Positions 13,595 through 21,660 of a stretch of DNA of 64,000 nt are shown here, in pieces. Under the pieces are notes generated by a model. That model made no database searches, had not been told where the DNA came from, and saw nothing but the letters and a program-made list of their open reading frames with translations. Every line of letters starts with the position of its first letter. Position 1 is the first letter of the stretch. The stretch spans positions 263,528,001 through 263,592,000 of the forward strand of contig OY856414.1 in NCBI GenBank assembly GCA_963693085.1. Reading direction: 5' to 3'. The position numbers and the translations under genes were made by a program. The stretch is from Alisma plantago-aquatica. Taxonomy: Eukaryota; Streptophyta; Magnoliopsida; Alismatales; Alismataceae.

Positions 13595-15254
13595 TACAAT
13601 AGCACATGCATGTACTCCTGTGGCCTTGTCAAGTGGAGATCGTGAGTGAGTTGGAGGAAGAGGTTCATGGATGACACATTGTGACATGTAGAATGGCCTT
13701 TCCCCTTCATAACTCATGTTGGTAAAGAAATCTGAGGTTGAAGATGAGCCCAACAACTCTAATAGGACTTGAAGGAAGTCTGGACCCCTCCATCCTGGGC
13801 TACAGGAAGCTATTTTTTCTTCCTAGATCATCATTGGGAAGAAGACAGGCCTTGCAAGCCTACAAAGGTCGAGAGGGGAAGGGCATCTTGCCACGAACAC
13901 TTGTGCCCTCACACCTTGCATCTCTAGGCTAGGTGCCATCTCAACTCTAGGAGGAGGCCTACCCTATTTTAGGGTTCATGAGGACTCGAGGTGAAATCAT
14001 GAAGGCCTAGTTGTAGAAGAGGGTTGAGGGATGTGGGAGGGTGTTTACATGAGTTGTCTTTTCCTGGAGTACCACCAGATAATATGTCAGAGAAGTGATG
14101 AAGAGGTACTCTACAAAATAGAGGAAACAGAGGGGCGTGCATCGAGAAGGGGCGTGGCCTATTCGTCGGTTCACAGATTGTGAAACAAATGGATCCCCCA
14201 AGTGACCCACCTAAAATAAGGTAATAATTCTTTCTGAATTTACAAAAAGTTCCTACCTCACATAAATCATGGAAATTAATTGGTATCTCCCAATAGATAA
14301 AGATGTATATGGTTTTTGATAATCTTTTTGATATCTAGCCACTGGAGTAGATTACAAGTCATGATTTGTCTTTGCTTTCACGAAGTTTTAGAGTAAGAAT
14401 AATTAGGGATTAGGATCCTTATTACATTACTCTAGGTTATGGTTTCAAGATAATTAAGGATTAAGATCAAGACAGCACATGAGCATTGCTTCTACTAATA
14501 TCAAGTAAGTGGTCCATGCCTTGGGTTTCATCATATTCCATCATCAAGTTTTGTTAGCATTGTAATGTTTAAAGTTATTAGTATACATATCATCATGTAC
14601 ACACTTTAATGATTTAAGAGTATCTATTCATATGCATATCTTGTTAAGATTTACTGCATAGATGTTTATGTGTAAAGATTAGATCAATTAAGAACTATAC
14701 CTCTTCATGTTTGAGCAATGCAATTACAGGTAAAAACCCTAAGAAAGATAAGATAATATCAAAATAATAATTAATTACTAGGCCCTATCTCATGAACATG
14801 TCATGGAAGGTTGGTGCCTCAGGAGCCCCCTTCAGTTTGCAGGTTCAAGTTAAAGCATGAAAACCTTAAGTGTGTTCATTGTTGTTTATGTTTACGGGTT
14901 CAAACCCATGCCTACACACCATGTGTGTGTTCAATGAGATCATATAAGATAAGGTTCATTGAGTAGGCACCCTAATAAGAACATTTAATCAAGTTAAGAA
15001 TGTATCCTAAATCCATTAATAATGTTTATGCATGCTCATCTTAGTTTTCATCTTTATGTTAACTTCTGTTCTTATTATTTTTGGAACCCAACCAGTTACA
15101 TTAGTATGTCAAATGCACGGCTATGTGTTAATGCACATAGGGTATATGTAGCATGGGATATCTTCAAGAGGTGGATGTACGTACGAGTCCAAGACTCACT
15201 GGGGTGCCGTCTATAAGATTCAAGAAGATTTAAGTAGTTTGTTATATCATGTAC
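13595..15254 (+). mobile_element. Element D, LTR copy D1, first segment
   Basis: Aligns with 30650-32290 (D2) and 36889-38530 (D3) over its whole length with numerous substitutions and small indels. The part left of 13595 was displaced by element A and lies outside the window. The copy is interrupted at 15254 by the Athila-like element and resumes at 29890. Non-coding. Confidence 0.75.
15250..15254. repeat. TSD TGTAC, left copy
   Basis: TGTAC precedes the LTR terminus TGATGG and is repeated at 29890-29894 after the terminus GTTATCA. The D3 empty site (near 38530, ATCATGTACCATATTCC) has a single copy. Confidence 0.92.
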
Positions 15255-15667
15255 TGATGGAGTTTTTTTTTGATGCAACACCACTAAAAATCCTAGAGAT
15301 GATGAGTCTCTAAGTTTAGCCTTGCTAGTACTATGGTAAGAACTCCACCCACATGTGCTAAGACATGTGGAAGTCTTATCGTAGTATAGTTAAGGGTCGA
15401 ATCCTCAGGACAACGGTCTTGACGAAGTCAGGATGGAAAACGTTTAGCTTTTACTTAACAACTTAAAGATTGATATTTAGATCGAAAGTTTGATTTGGTT
15501 GTTTTAAACTAAGTACAAAGAAAGTAAGGCAAGAAAGTAAATAAAGCAAGTAAATCTTAAGAGTTAACAAATGGTGATGAATCACTGGGGTTAAGCAGGT
15601 ATTTACCACCGCTACACATGCATTGTATAAGTACTAAGCAAGACTTATAAGCTAGATGCATGGATGT

Positions 15668-15835
15668 TTCCACAAGACCGATGCCTTATAAGACAAGAGC
15701 GATGTGTTGCATCCAAGGGTGTCCCACAAGACCGATGCCCACATAAGACAAGAGTGATGCATTGCACCCTTCGATGTTCCACAAGACCAATGCCCATATA
15801 AGAAAAGGGCAATGCATCTCATCCTTCAAGGGTTA
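15668..15835. repeat. Three imperfect 54-56 bp tandem repeats in LTR (3' copy)
   Basis: Units start at 15668, 15722 and 15778, each opening (T/C)CCACAAGACC(G/A)ATGCC and containing ATAAGA(C/A)AAG. They lie in the R/U5 part of the LTR. Function unknown; the same array is at 27751-27918 in the other LTR. Confidence 0.75.
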
Positions 15836-16717
15836 AGTAACTCTAATACGGTACATCCTACGCGTCACTGAAGGATGTAGTCTCCGAAAAGAGAATCTTA
15901 CTCAACCTCATGAAACGTGCATCTAAAACTAACAAGCGAGCGATAATTATCAAATCGAATAGCGTCTTTGTAGGCCTAGTTTCTGGTGAGGGATAACCTA
16001 GCTACGAGAAGTGCGGGAATGATGCAACGCCAGCCATCCCCGAACGAATGGTCACATGCTTTACATCATTCCCCTCGCAAAGTGTGTTCCTCGACTTACC
16101 AAAGGTCTCTTCCATACAGATGGGAGTGTGCCATATGATAGTGAGTTTACTCCACTCTTTGAGATACACTTCTAGACACTGAAACGGATGCGTGGTGGAA
16201 ACACACACCAGAAACCAACACTAAATCGGTATTCAAGCCTCGATAGCGGTCGTAGACAAACCACAACGAAAGACAATAAATGCATACAAGAACGTGGCCA
16301 TCATTCAAGCATGTGTGAAACGATTTAGTATTAAAACGAAATGATAGCATCTCTTTTTACAGTACATAATACAAAACATGGGCAGCGGGGCTAGTCCCCG
16401 CGCCCCAGTGGATGGAACTACTCGCTCCTCATAGAGGGAGCAACAAAGAAGGAGGCAAGAAGAGATAGAAATAACATCATCTCCACTAGGAGAGAAGGTT
16501 GAACCCTTGGTGGAGAGAGCAACGATCTCCACCCCTTGTAGCTTGCTTGATGACGGATCTTCTCCTCTCACCTTCCTTGTTGATGAGAGAGAGAGAGTAG
16601 CTTGCAATGGACGTGAGTCTCAGACCGGCAACCTCGAGTGATGGATGGAGTTGTTCTGGTAGTAGAGAGGCAGCCTCTGGACGTCTAGACTCCTCTTCAT
16701 GGACGGCCCTGAGATCT

Positions 16718-16725
16718 TATTTATA
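16718..16725 (-). promoter_or_regulatory. TATA box in 3' LTR
   Basis: TATAAATA on the minus strand, 17 bp downstream of the edge of the U3 minisatellite. Same arrangement as in the 5' LTR. Confidence 0.7.
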
Positions 16726-16741
16726 GGCTTTGAGTGAGATC

Positions 16742-17660
16742 CAAACGGTTTGGAGACCGTTTGGCGTCAAACGGTCTTGAGACCGTTTGGGCTCAAACGG
16801 TCTTGGGATCGTTTGGCGTCAAACGGTCTTGAGATCGTTTGGCGTCAAACGGTCTTGAGACCGTCTGGGCTCAAACGGTCTTGGGATCGTTTGGCGTCAA
16901 ACGGTCTTGAGATCGTTTGGCGTCAAACGGTCTTGAGACCGTCTGGGCTCAAACGGTCTTGGGATCGTTTGGCGTCAAACGGTCTTGAGATCGTTTGGCG
17001 TCAAACGGTCTTGGGACCGTTTGAACTCCATGCGGTCTTGGGCCCGTTTGGCTTCATGCGGTCTCGGGACCGTTTGAACTCCATGCGGTCTTGGGACCGT
17101 TTGACTTCATGCGGTCTCGGGACCGTTTGAACTCCATGCGGTCTTGGGACCGTTTGGCTTCATGCGGTCTCGGGACCGCTTGAACTCCATGCGGTCTTGG
17201 GACCGTTTGGCTTCATGCGGTCTCGGGACCGTTTGAACTCCATGCGGTCTTGGGACCGTTTGGCTTCATGCGGTCTCGGGACCGTTTGAACTCCATGCGG
17301 TCTTGGGACCGTTTGGCTTCATGCGGTCTCGGGACCGTTTGAACTCCATGCGGTCTTGGGACCGTTTGGCTTCATGCGGTCTCGGGACCGTTTGAACTCC
17401 ATGCGGTCTTGGGACCGTTTGGCTTCATGCGGTCTCGGGACCGTTTGAACTCCATGCGGTCTTGGGACCGTTTGGCTTCATGCGGTCTCGGGACCGTTTG
17501 AACTCCATGCGGTCTTGGGACCGTTTGGCTTCATGCGGTCTCGGGACCGTTTGAACTCCATGCGATCTTGGGACCGTTTGGCTTCATGCGGTCTCGGGAC
17601 CGTTTGAACTCCATGCGGTCTTGGGACCGTTTGAACTCCATGCGGTCTTGGGACCGTTTG
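16742..17660. repeat. 26/27-bp palindromic minisatellite in U3 (3' LTR)
   Basis: About 34 units. The TATA-proximal part uses a 26-bp unit of the form ACCGTTTGGCGTCAAACGGT plus CTTGAG; the distal part alternates 27- and 26-bp units (53-bp higher-order period) containing CCGTTTGAACTCCATGCGGT and CCGTTTGGCTTCATGCGGT. The units contain inverted arms around CCGTTTG/CAAACGG. Long open frames across it are a by-product of the repeat and are not genes. Confidence 0.93.
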
Positions 17661-17859
17661 GATCCACTCGACCCTTGGGCTGGTTTATTCTTTTGTTATT
17701 TTTTTGTGCTTTTTTTCTGCAATTATAAAAGGAAAAGTTAGTTTGATGATGTATTTACAAAAAAGGGTAAAATTAGGTTTAAGTACAATATAAATGTAGA
17801 AAGAGTATGGAAAACTAAAGAAAAAGACTAAGATAAACTACTAAAATAGGAGGTTATCA

Positions 17860-17873
17860 CCCCCCCTAACTTA
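17860..17873 (-). promoter_or_regulatory. Polypurine tract next to the 3' LTR
   Basis: Minus strand TAAGTTAGGGGGGG abuts the LTR terminus TGATAACC. This is the expected plus-strand primer of a minus-oriented LTR element. Confidence 0.85.
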
Positions 17874-18940
17874 GAGTCTAGCTTGTCCTCAAGTTAGATA
17901 GAGCTGAGACATGAAATGGCGTGGCGATCTTAATTAAAATTTCCCCATACTCTTGCTTCAATTCTTGACCTGAGTTCCCCAGGGGTCGTATCGAGGCTTA
18001 TTGCATGCCTTGATCTTTTGGATTTCGAGAGTTGCCTGGATTTCAAGTTTTTCCATATCTCAAAGTTCGCCTTGGGACCACATTTATTTTGTGCATGTTG
18101 TTGACTCTAATCAACTTTATACCTCTCTGGAAACCTATTGGAAGCTAGAGAGGGTATGAGGGTTGGCTAAAGGCTTTGAAGTGTAACTCCCCTTCGAGTG
18201 GGGGAAGGGCTGTCTATGCTTTTTAGGATCTCACTACCAGACACGACACATCTGCCTTTATGAGGGAAGCTGAATGTACCGGCCGGGCAAGTCCTTTATT
18301 AGCCTTTTCATATACTTGGAACTTTTAGGGTTTCACTACCGGACGCGACGCATCTGCCTTTGTGAGGGCAGCGGAATGTGCCGGCCGGGTGAGCCCTTTA
18401 TCAGTTCTTTATATAGGTCCTTATTCGTGGCACAACTCTCCTGATTTTATTCGTCTCTCTGGCTTTTATTCAAAAACTCACAGGCTTGGGTTTTGGGATG
18501 AGGATTTATTTTGGGCGGCCAAGCCTCTTTTATTTTGAAGAGAGGAAAGTTGTTCTTAAAGTTTTTCAGCATGCACTTATTTGGTTTGTGGTCCACTTGC
18601 AGATCTTTTTGACTTGGAATTTGCCTGATTTCCCTCTCATCCTTGAGATCTCGGCCTATTTCTGCCCTGATTTTGACCTATGGAGAGTCAGATAAAGAAT
18701 TGGAGCACAAATAAAGGATCCATAGTGGATGGGGGTTGATAAATCGCCATTTGATGTCTACGTGCTAAATACTTGTAGAGACTAACATGATTCTAGAGTT
18801 AGTTGAGGTGATTAACAAGAATTTGTAAAAAGAATCTTGAAAGAATAAAAAGAATTTGTAAAACGAAAGAAATGTATGGAAAGTGTTTAGAGAAAAAGAA
18901 GGGAGTATAGAAGTTGATACCTAGCCCTTGTCTAATGTAT
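17874..18940 (-). other. Non-coding tail between the two polypurine tracts
   Basis: About 1.07 kb with no convincing reading frame in either direction. It holds the duplicated CCGGCCGG-containing block (18222-18405) and AT-rich stretches. It would be the 3' untranslated part of the ORF1-ORF3 transcript. Confidence 0.6.
18222..18405. repeat. Imperfect duplication with CCGGCCGG palindrome
   Basis: Two copies (about 18222-18300 and 18328-18405) share CACTACC(A/G)GAC(A/G)CGAC(A/G)CATC, GAATGT(A/G)CCGGCCGGG and CCTTTAT(T/C)AG. The core is a GC palindrome in otherwise AT-rich sequence. Differences are mostly A/G or T/C transitions, consistent with methyl-C decay. Confidence 0.75.
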
Positions 18941-18955
18941 CCCCCCCCTAACTTA
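18941..18955 (-). repeat. Second polypurine-tract-like sequence
   Basis: Minus strand TAAGTTAGGGGGGGG repeats the terminal polypurine tract (17860-17873) almost exactly, 1.08 kb upstream of it and just after the ORF3 stop region. It could be a functional internal priming site or the scar of an earlier 3' end. Confidence 0.7.
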
Positions 18956-19021
18956 TCACACACTCTGTCCCCAGAGTGGCAAAGTGATAGGTTGAGAAAA
19001 CATTAGAACAAGGGCTGTAGG

Positions 19022-20920
19022 TTAAGGTAGATTGTCGGTTGCCCCTGGAGAATGCAGAAGTGTAGATGCGAACTGCCCACGTAAGGCGTGGTAGTCCACG
19101 TCCGTCATTTCCTCCACTGGTCTTTGGAGAACGATTATAGTGTACATCCAGTAGAGGACGTGGAAGCCGCAGTCGTTGGATTGTCGTATTTGCTGGGGGC
19201 ATTTATGGCAGAAGGCGGGGCGGCTGAAGTGCTCAGTGCTGTATGCCCTAGTGTGCTGACTCAGAAGTTCGATTAATTTCATAGCACACTCCTTTACCAT
19301 TTCTTCTGTCGGCGTCTTGGGCGTTACGACGTATTGTCGTTGACGGGCATTGAACTGGCTGTCGGAGCTGTTGTATATTGTAGTTGTTCCGGTGTGGAGA
19401 TTGGTTGCCAGAAGAAGCCAGTGCCCTTGATGTAGGATCGGTAGCATGATGAACTTCGGCGTTGTATGTTGAAGATATGCAGTCAATTGTTCTATTGTGC
19501 CGAAGTTTTTCAGTTTGAGCAGATCATCTTTCATGTACGGGGACGCCATATATGTGTCGGGATTGTGTTGGCCAATCTGAGATTGGTAAGCGGCCATGAG
19601 GCTGCAAGAAAGTTGTCCCTTATCTTGTAGAGTTTCTCGCAAAGAATCGGCCATTACGATAATGTCTTGAGACATGAAGACGATGCCGTCTTTTTCTGCG
19701 GAGAGTTTTGCCATGATTATGCGTATTTCAAGGTCGTTTAGACCCTTGCAGGAATCGCGATTGAAATCAGGAAAAGTTGGTGTAATTGTGTACGCGGGGT
19801 CTTTCTTGCTGGTGTCTTCTGTGGGCAACTTGTTTTGTTCTGACTCTTCCAGAACTTGGCGGAAAGGTCGCCGCTGGCGACGTTGCACAGCTGAGTAAAG
19901 ATACCGTGGAACATCATCTGGTGACATAGTCGGATCGTTGAAAAATCTTCTGTCACAGATGAGTTCCATGGCGTAGCGTCCTCGTAGCGAATGGAAGTCT
20001 TCAGCTGCCAAGTCTGTGAATGGGATTTCCTGGTTAAGCGCTTGAATATGTCTGATGGTGTAGAAGGCGCTGTCTCCGGATCCCGTGGTGGCTTGAACTG
20101 GAAGGTTAATGATTCTAAACCATGGTTGGCTCCAATCTTGGCGAAGAGAAGGGCGTACAGCCCAGATTACTTTAAGCAGCCGGAAGGGTATACACCGAGC
20201 TTCACCTGCTGCGTCTCCGATAAAGTTGATTATGCCGGATGGTAGCTCGGCGGTATTGAAGTTGTAGACTTTGGCGTCCCTTGCCGCGGTGTCCACTATC
20301 ATAAAGAGCCAGTGTCCCGATACTTGGAAAGGCAGCGTGATATAGCGTGCCCGACGTGCTAATCCGACACGCAGCCGCTCAATCGACCTCGCCTGCAGGC
20401 TCTTGTGTAAAAGGCCGAGAGACAGTGCAGGTGAGGCGTTGAAGGCTGGTTGTATCCATTTTTTACTTTTATATATTTCTATACAGTTGGCGAGGAGGAC
20501 ACGAAAAATTGACAGCGGCATCGTAGACCGGGGTTGGAGGATGCAACGAAAATCTTCGCGTGTCAACGTACGCCTGGTTTTTGTATTGATGTAAATTGTA
20601 TCGTCCCCCGCTTTTGCATCGTCTACTATAGTGTTCAGGATGAAAATGTCCTGAGCATCTAAAGTAGAGATGGCTGTCCTGTCAAGATCATGCATTTTTT
20701 GTGGAAGAGGGGGGGGCGGGGGGAGGTTTTGTGGTGGAGGGGAGGCGGGTTGTGCGAAGGCTTCTTCATGGCCTGTGATATTGTCATCCTGGTCGGAGGT
20801 GGAGTCAAGATCTTCGTCTGTATCTAGACTCACTCGGTCCGCATCGTCCAGGTGAGGGGGGAAGGTGTTGAGAAGGGGAGGGGAGTTTTTGGCGAGGTAG
20901 CGCTGGCTCCTTGTATGCAC
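19022..20920 (-). CDS. ORF3: tandem Ulp1/C48-like protease domains (pseudo-protease plus protease)
   Basis: Open frame of 632 codons; the leftmost start is GTG at 20920 and the first ATG is codon 76 (20695), which still includes both domains. The C-terminal half resembles the Ulp1/SENP (C48) fold of SUMO proteases: GHW with His500, Asn517 where Asp is usual, PQQ at 575-577 and NDCG with Cys584. The N-terminal half is a second copy: GHW with His203, Asn220, Gln276 and GDSA, with Ser284 where Cys belongs. His-to-nucleophile spacing is 81 and 84 residues, and both copies close with DFHSLRG/DYHALRG. Residues 25-75 are acidic then polyproline. I infer an active-looking protease after an inactive copy. 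Frame is -1 relative to ORF2, overlapping it by 91 nt. Substrate unknown; C48 genes recur in plant transposons. Confidence 0.85.
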   Translation of the reverse strand: MHTRSQRYLAKNSPPLLNTFPPHLDDADRVSLDTDEDLDSTSDQDDNITGHEEAFAQPASPPPQNLPPPPPLPQKMHDLDRTAISTLDAQDIFILNTIVDDAKAGDDTIYINTKTRRTLTREDFRCILQPRSTMPLSIFRVLLANCIEIYKSKKWIQPAFNASPALSLGLLHKSLQARSIERLRVGLARRARYITLPFQVSGHWLFMIVDTAARDAKVYNFNTAELPSGIINFIGDAAGEARCIPFRLLKVIWAVRPSLRQDWSQPWFRIINLPVQATTGSGDSAFYTIRHIQALNQEIPFTDLAAEDFHSLRGRYAMELICDRRFFNDPTMSPDDVPRYLYSAVQRRQRRPFRQVLEESEQNKLPTEDTSKKDPAYTITPTFPDFNRDSCKGLNDLEIRIIMAKLSAEKDGIVFMSQDIIVMADSLRETLQDKGQLSCSLMAAYQSQIGQHNPDTYMASPYMKDDLLKLKNFGTIEQLTAYLQHTTPKFIMLPILHQGHWLLLATNLHTGTTTIYNSSDSQFNARQRQYVVTPKTPTEEMVKECAMKLIELLSQHTRAYSTEHFSRPAFCHKCPQQIRQSNDCGFHVLYWMYTIIVLQRPVEEMTDVDYHALRGQFASTLLHSPGATDNLP

Positions 20921-21660
20921 TGTTGGAGCTCAGCGAATGCTGCATCTTTGGCGGTTTCTCCCATTGACCCCATAGCGGAGTAATCAAAGAATTGGTCCCC
21001 ATAAGAAATGTTGACGTTATCGTGCTGTGGGGACTTGGGGTGATAGTCACTTTCCTGGTGACCTTTATCGGACCCTTTGTGGGAGGGTTCTGCAGCATTC
21101 CCTGGATCTTCGCCATCATCGTGCTTGTCTCCTGGAGGTGTGTCTTTATTGGAGTCAGCAGATGAATCGGAGTCTTCTTCTTCTTCATCATCATTGTCAT
21201 TGTCAGTCGCAGCTTCGTCTGTTTTCTTCTTATTGGACGGCTTTTTGCACTGCCGGTGAGTGGCATGTAGCTCATCGAAAGCCACTTGCAGATGCTCGTG
21301 TTTTTCGAGCAATGCGTCGTGGCCTTCTTTGAGATCTGTATATCTGTCCTCGGCGGAGAGGAGGCGTGCAGTTAGATCTGTGACTTGGGCGCGTAGTTGT
21401 TGTATTTCATTAATGGTAGCCTCCTCTTGATGATGGTGGAGCTGCGTAATTGTTTCGTCGATGGTAGCCAGGCACGAGCTTAGCTTGTCTTGGTTTTGCG
21501 CGAGCGTGCGGAGATTCTCTTGCAGAGGGTGAGTCTGGGTCGAGATCTCATCGACTTTTCTCGTCGTAGCTTCTTGCTGACGCGTTGCCCCAAGGATCAG
21601 GTCCGGCAGGTTGTTGGTGTGGCTGTTGATATGTTCAACTTGCCTAGCCACTTCATCCTG
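20830..21660 (-). CDS. ORF2: coiled-coil and acidic segment, continuation of ORF1 after a TGA
   Basis: Open frame of about 276 codons directly after the ORF1 stop and in the same frame. It has no ATG in its first 226 codons (the track-style start at 21651 is a GTG), so it cannot easily be translated on its own. Residues 1-130 are heptad-like and rich in Q, E, L and H, continuing the helix-prone end of ORF1. Then come a Lys cluster (KKPSNKKK), an acidic run around residues 149-165 and a Ser/Pro-rich tail. I recognise no family. Most likely ORF1 and ORF2 are one protein of about 1,000 residues with a premature or leaky TGA in this copy. Confidence 0.65.
   Translation of the reverse strand, partial: QDEVARQVEHINSHTNNLPDLILGATRQQEATTRKVDEISTQTHPLQENLRTLAQNQDKLSSCLATIDETITQLHHHQEEATINEIQQLRAQVTDLTARLLSAEDRYTDLKEGHDALLEKHEHLQVAFDELHATHRQCKKPSNKKKTDEAATDNDNDDEEEEDSDSSADSNKDTPPGDKHDDGEDPGNAAEPSHKGSDKGHQESDYHPKSPQHDNVNISYGDQFFDYSAMGSMGETAKDAAFAELQQCIQGASATSPKTPLPFSTPSPLTWTMRTE

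Larger units (their letters stand above)
15255..17859 (-). repeat. 3' LTR of the Athila-like element (2605 bp)
   Basis: Begins TGATGGAG and ends GGTTATCA on the plus strand, giving short TGAT/ATCA terminal inverted repeats. By eye it differs from the other LTR by roughly nine substitutions and one extra 53-bp minisatellite unit, which points to a recent insertion. Reading on the minus strand: U3 with a long minisatellite (17660-16742), a TATA box at 16725-16718, then about 1.46 kb of R/U5 including a three-copy subrepeat (15668-15835). Confidence 0.93.

Noticed and set aside
13738..13932. Short ORF in D1 (and analogous frames at 37134-37325)
   Set aside because: Frames are broken in the other D copies; this is LTR sequence.
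16305..16607. 100-codon minus-strand frame present in both LTRs
   Set aside because: Conservation is expected because the LTRs are near-identical; no family features and it lies in the leader region.
16742..17660. Regular short palindromic repeats suggesting a CRISPR array
   Set aside because: Units are contiguous with no unique spacers, no cas genes, and the context is a plant LTR.
20851..20862. C-run as a -1 frameshift site between ORF2 and ORF3
   Set aside because: The heptamer CCCCCCT is not in the frame required for ORF2 to ORF3 slippage.
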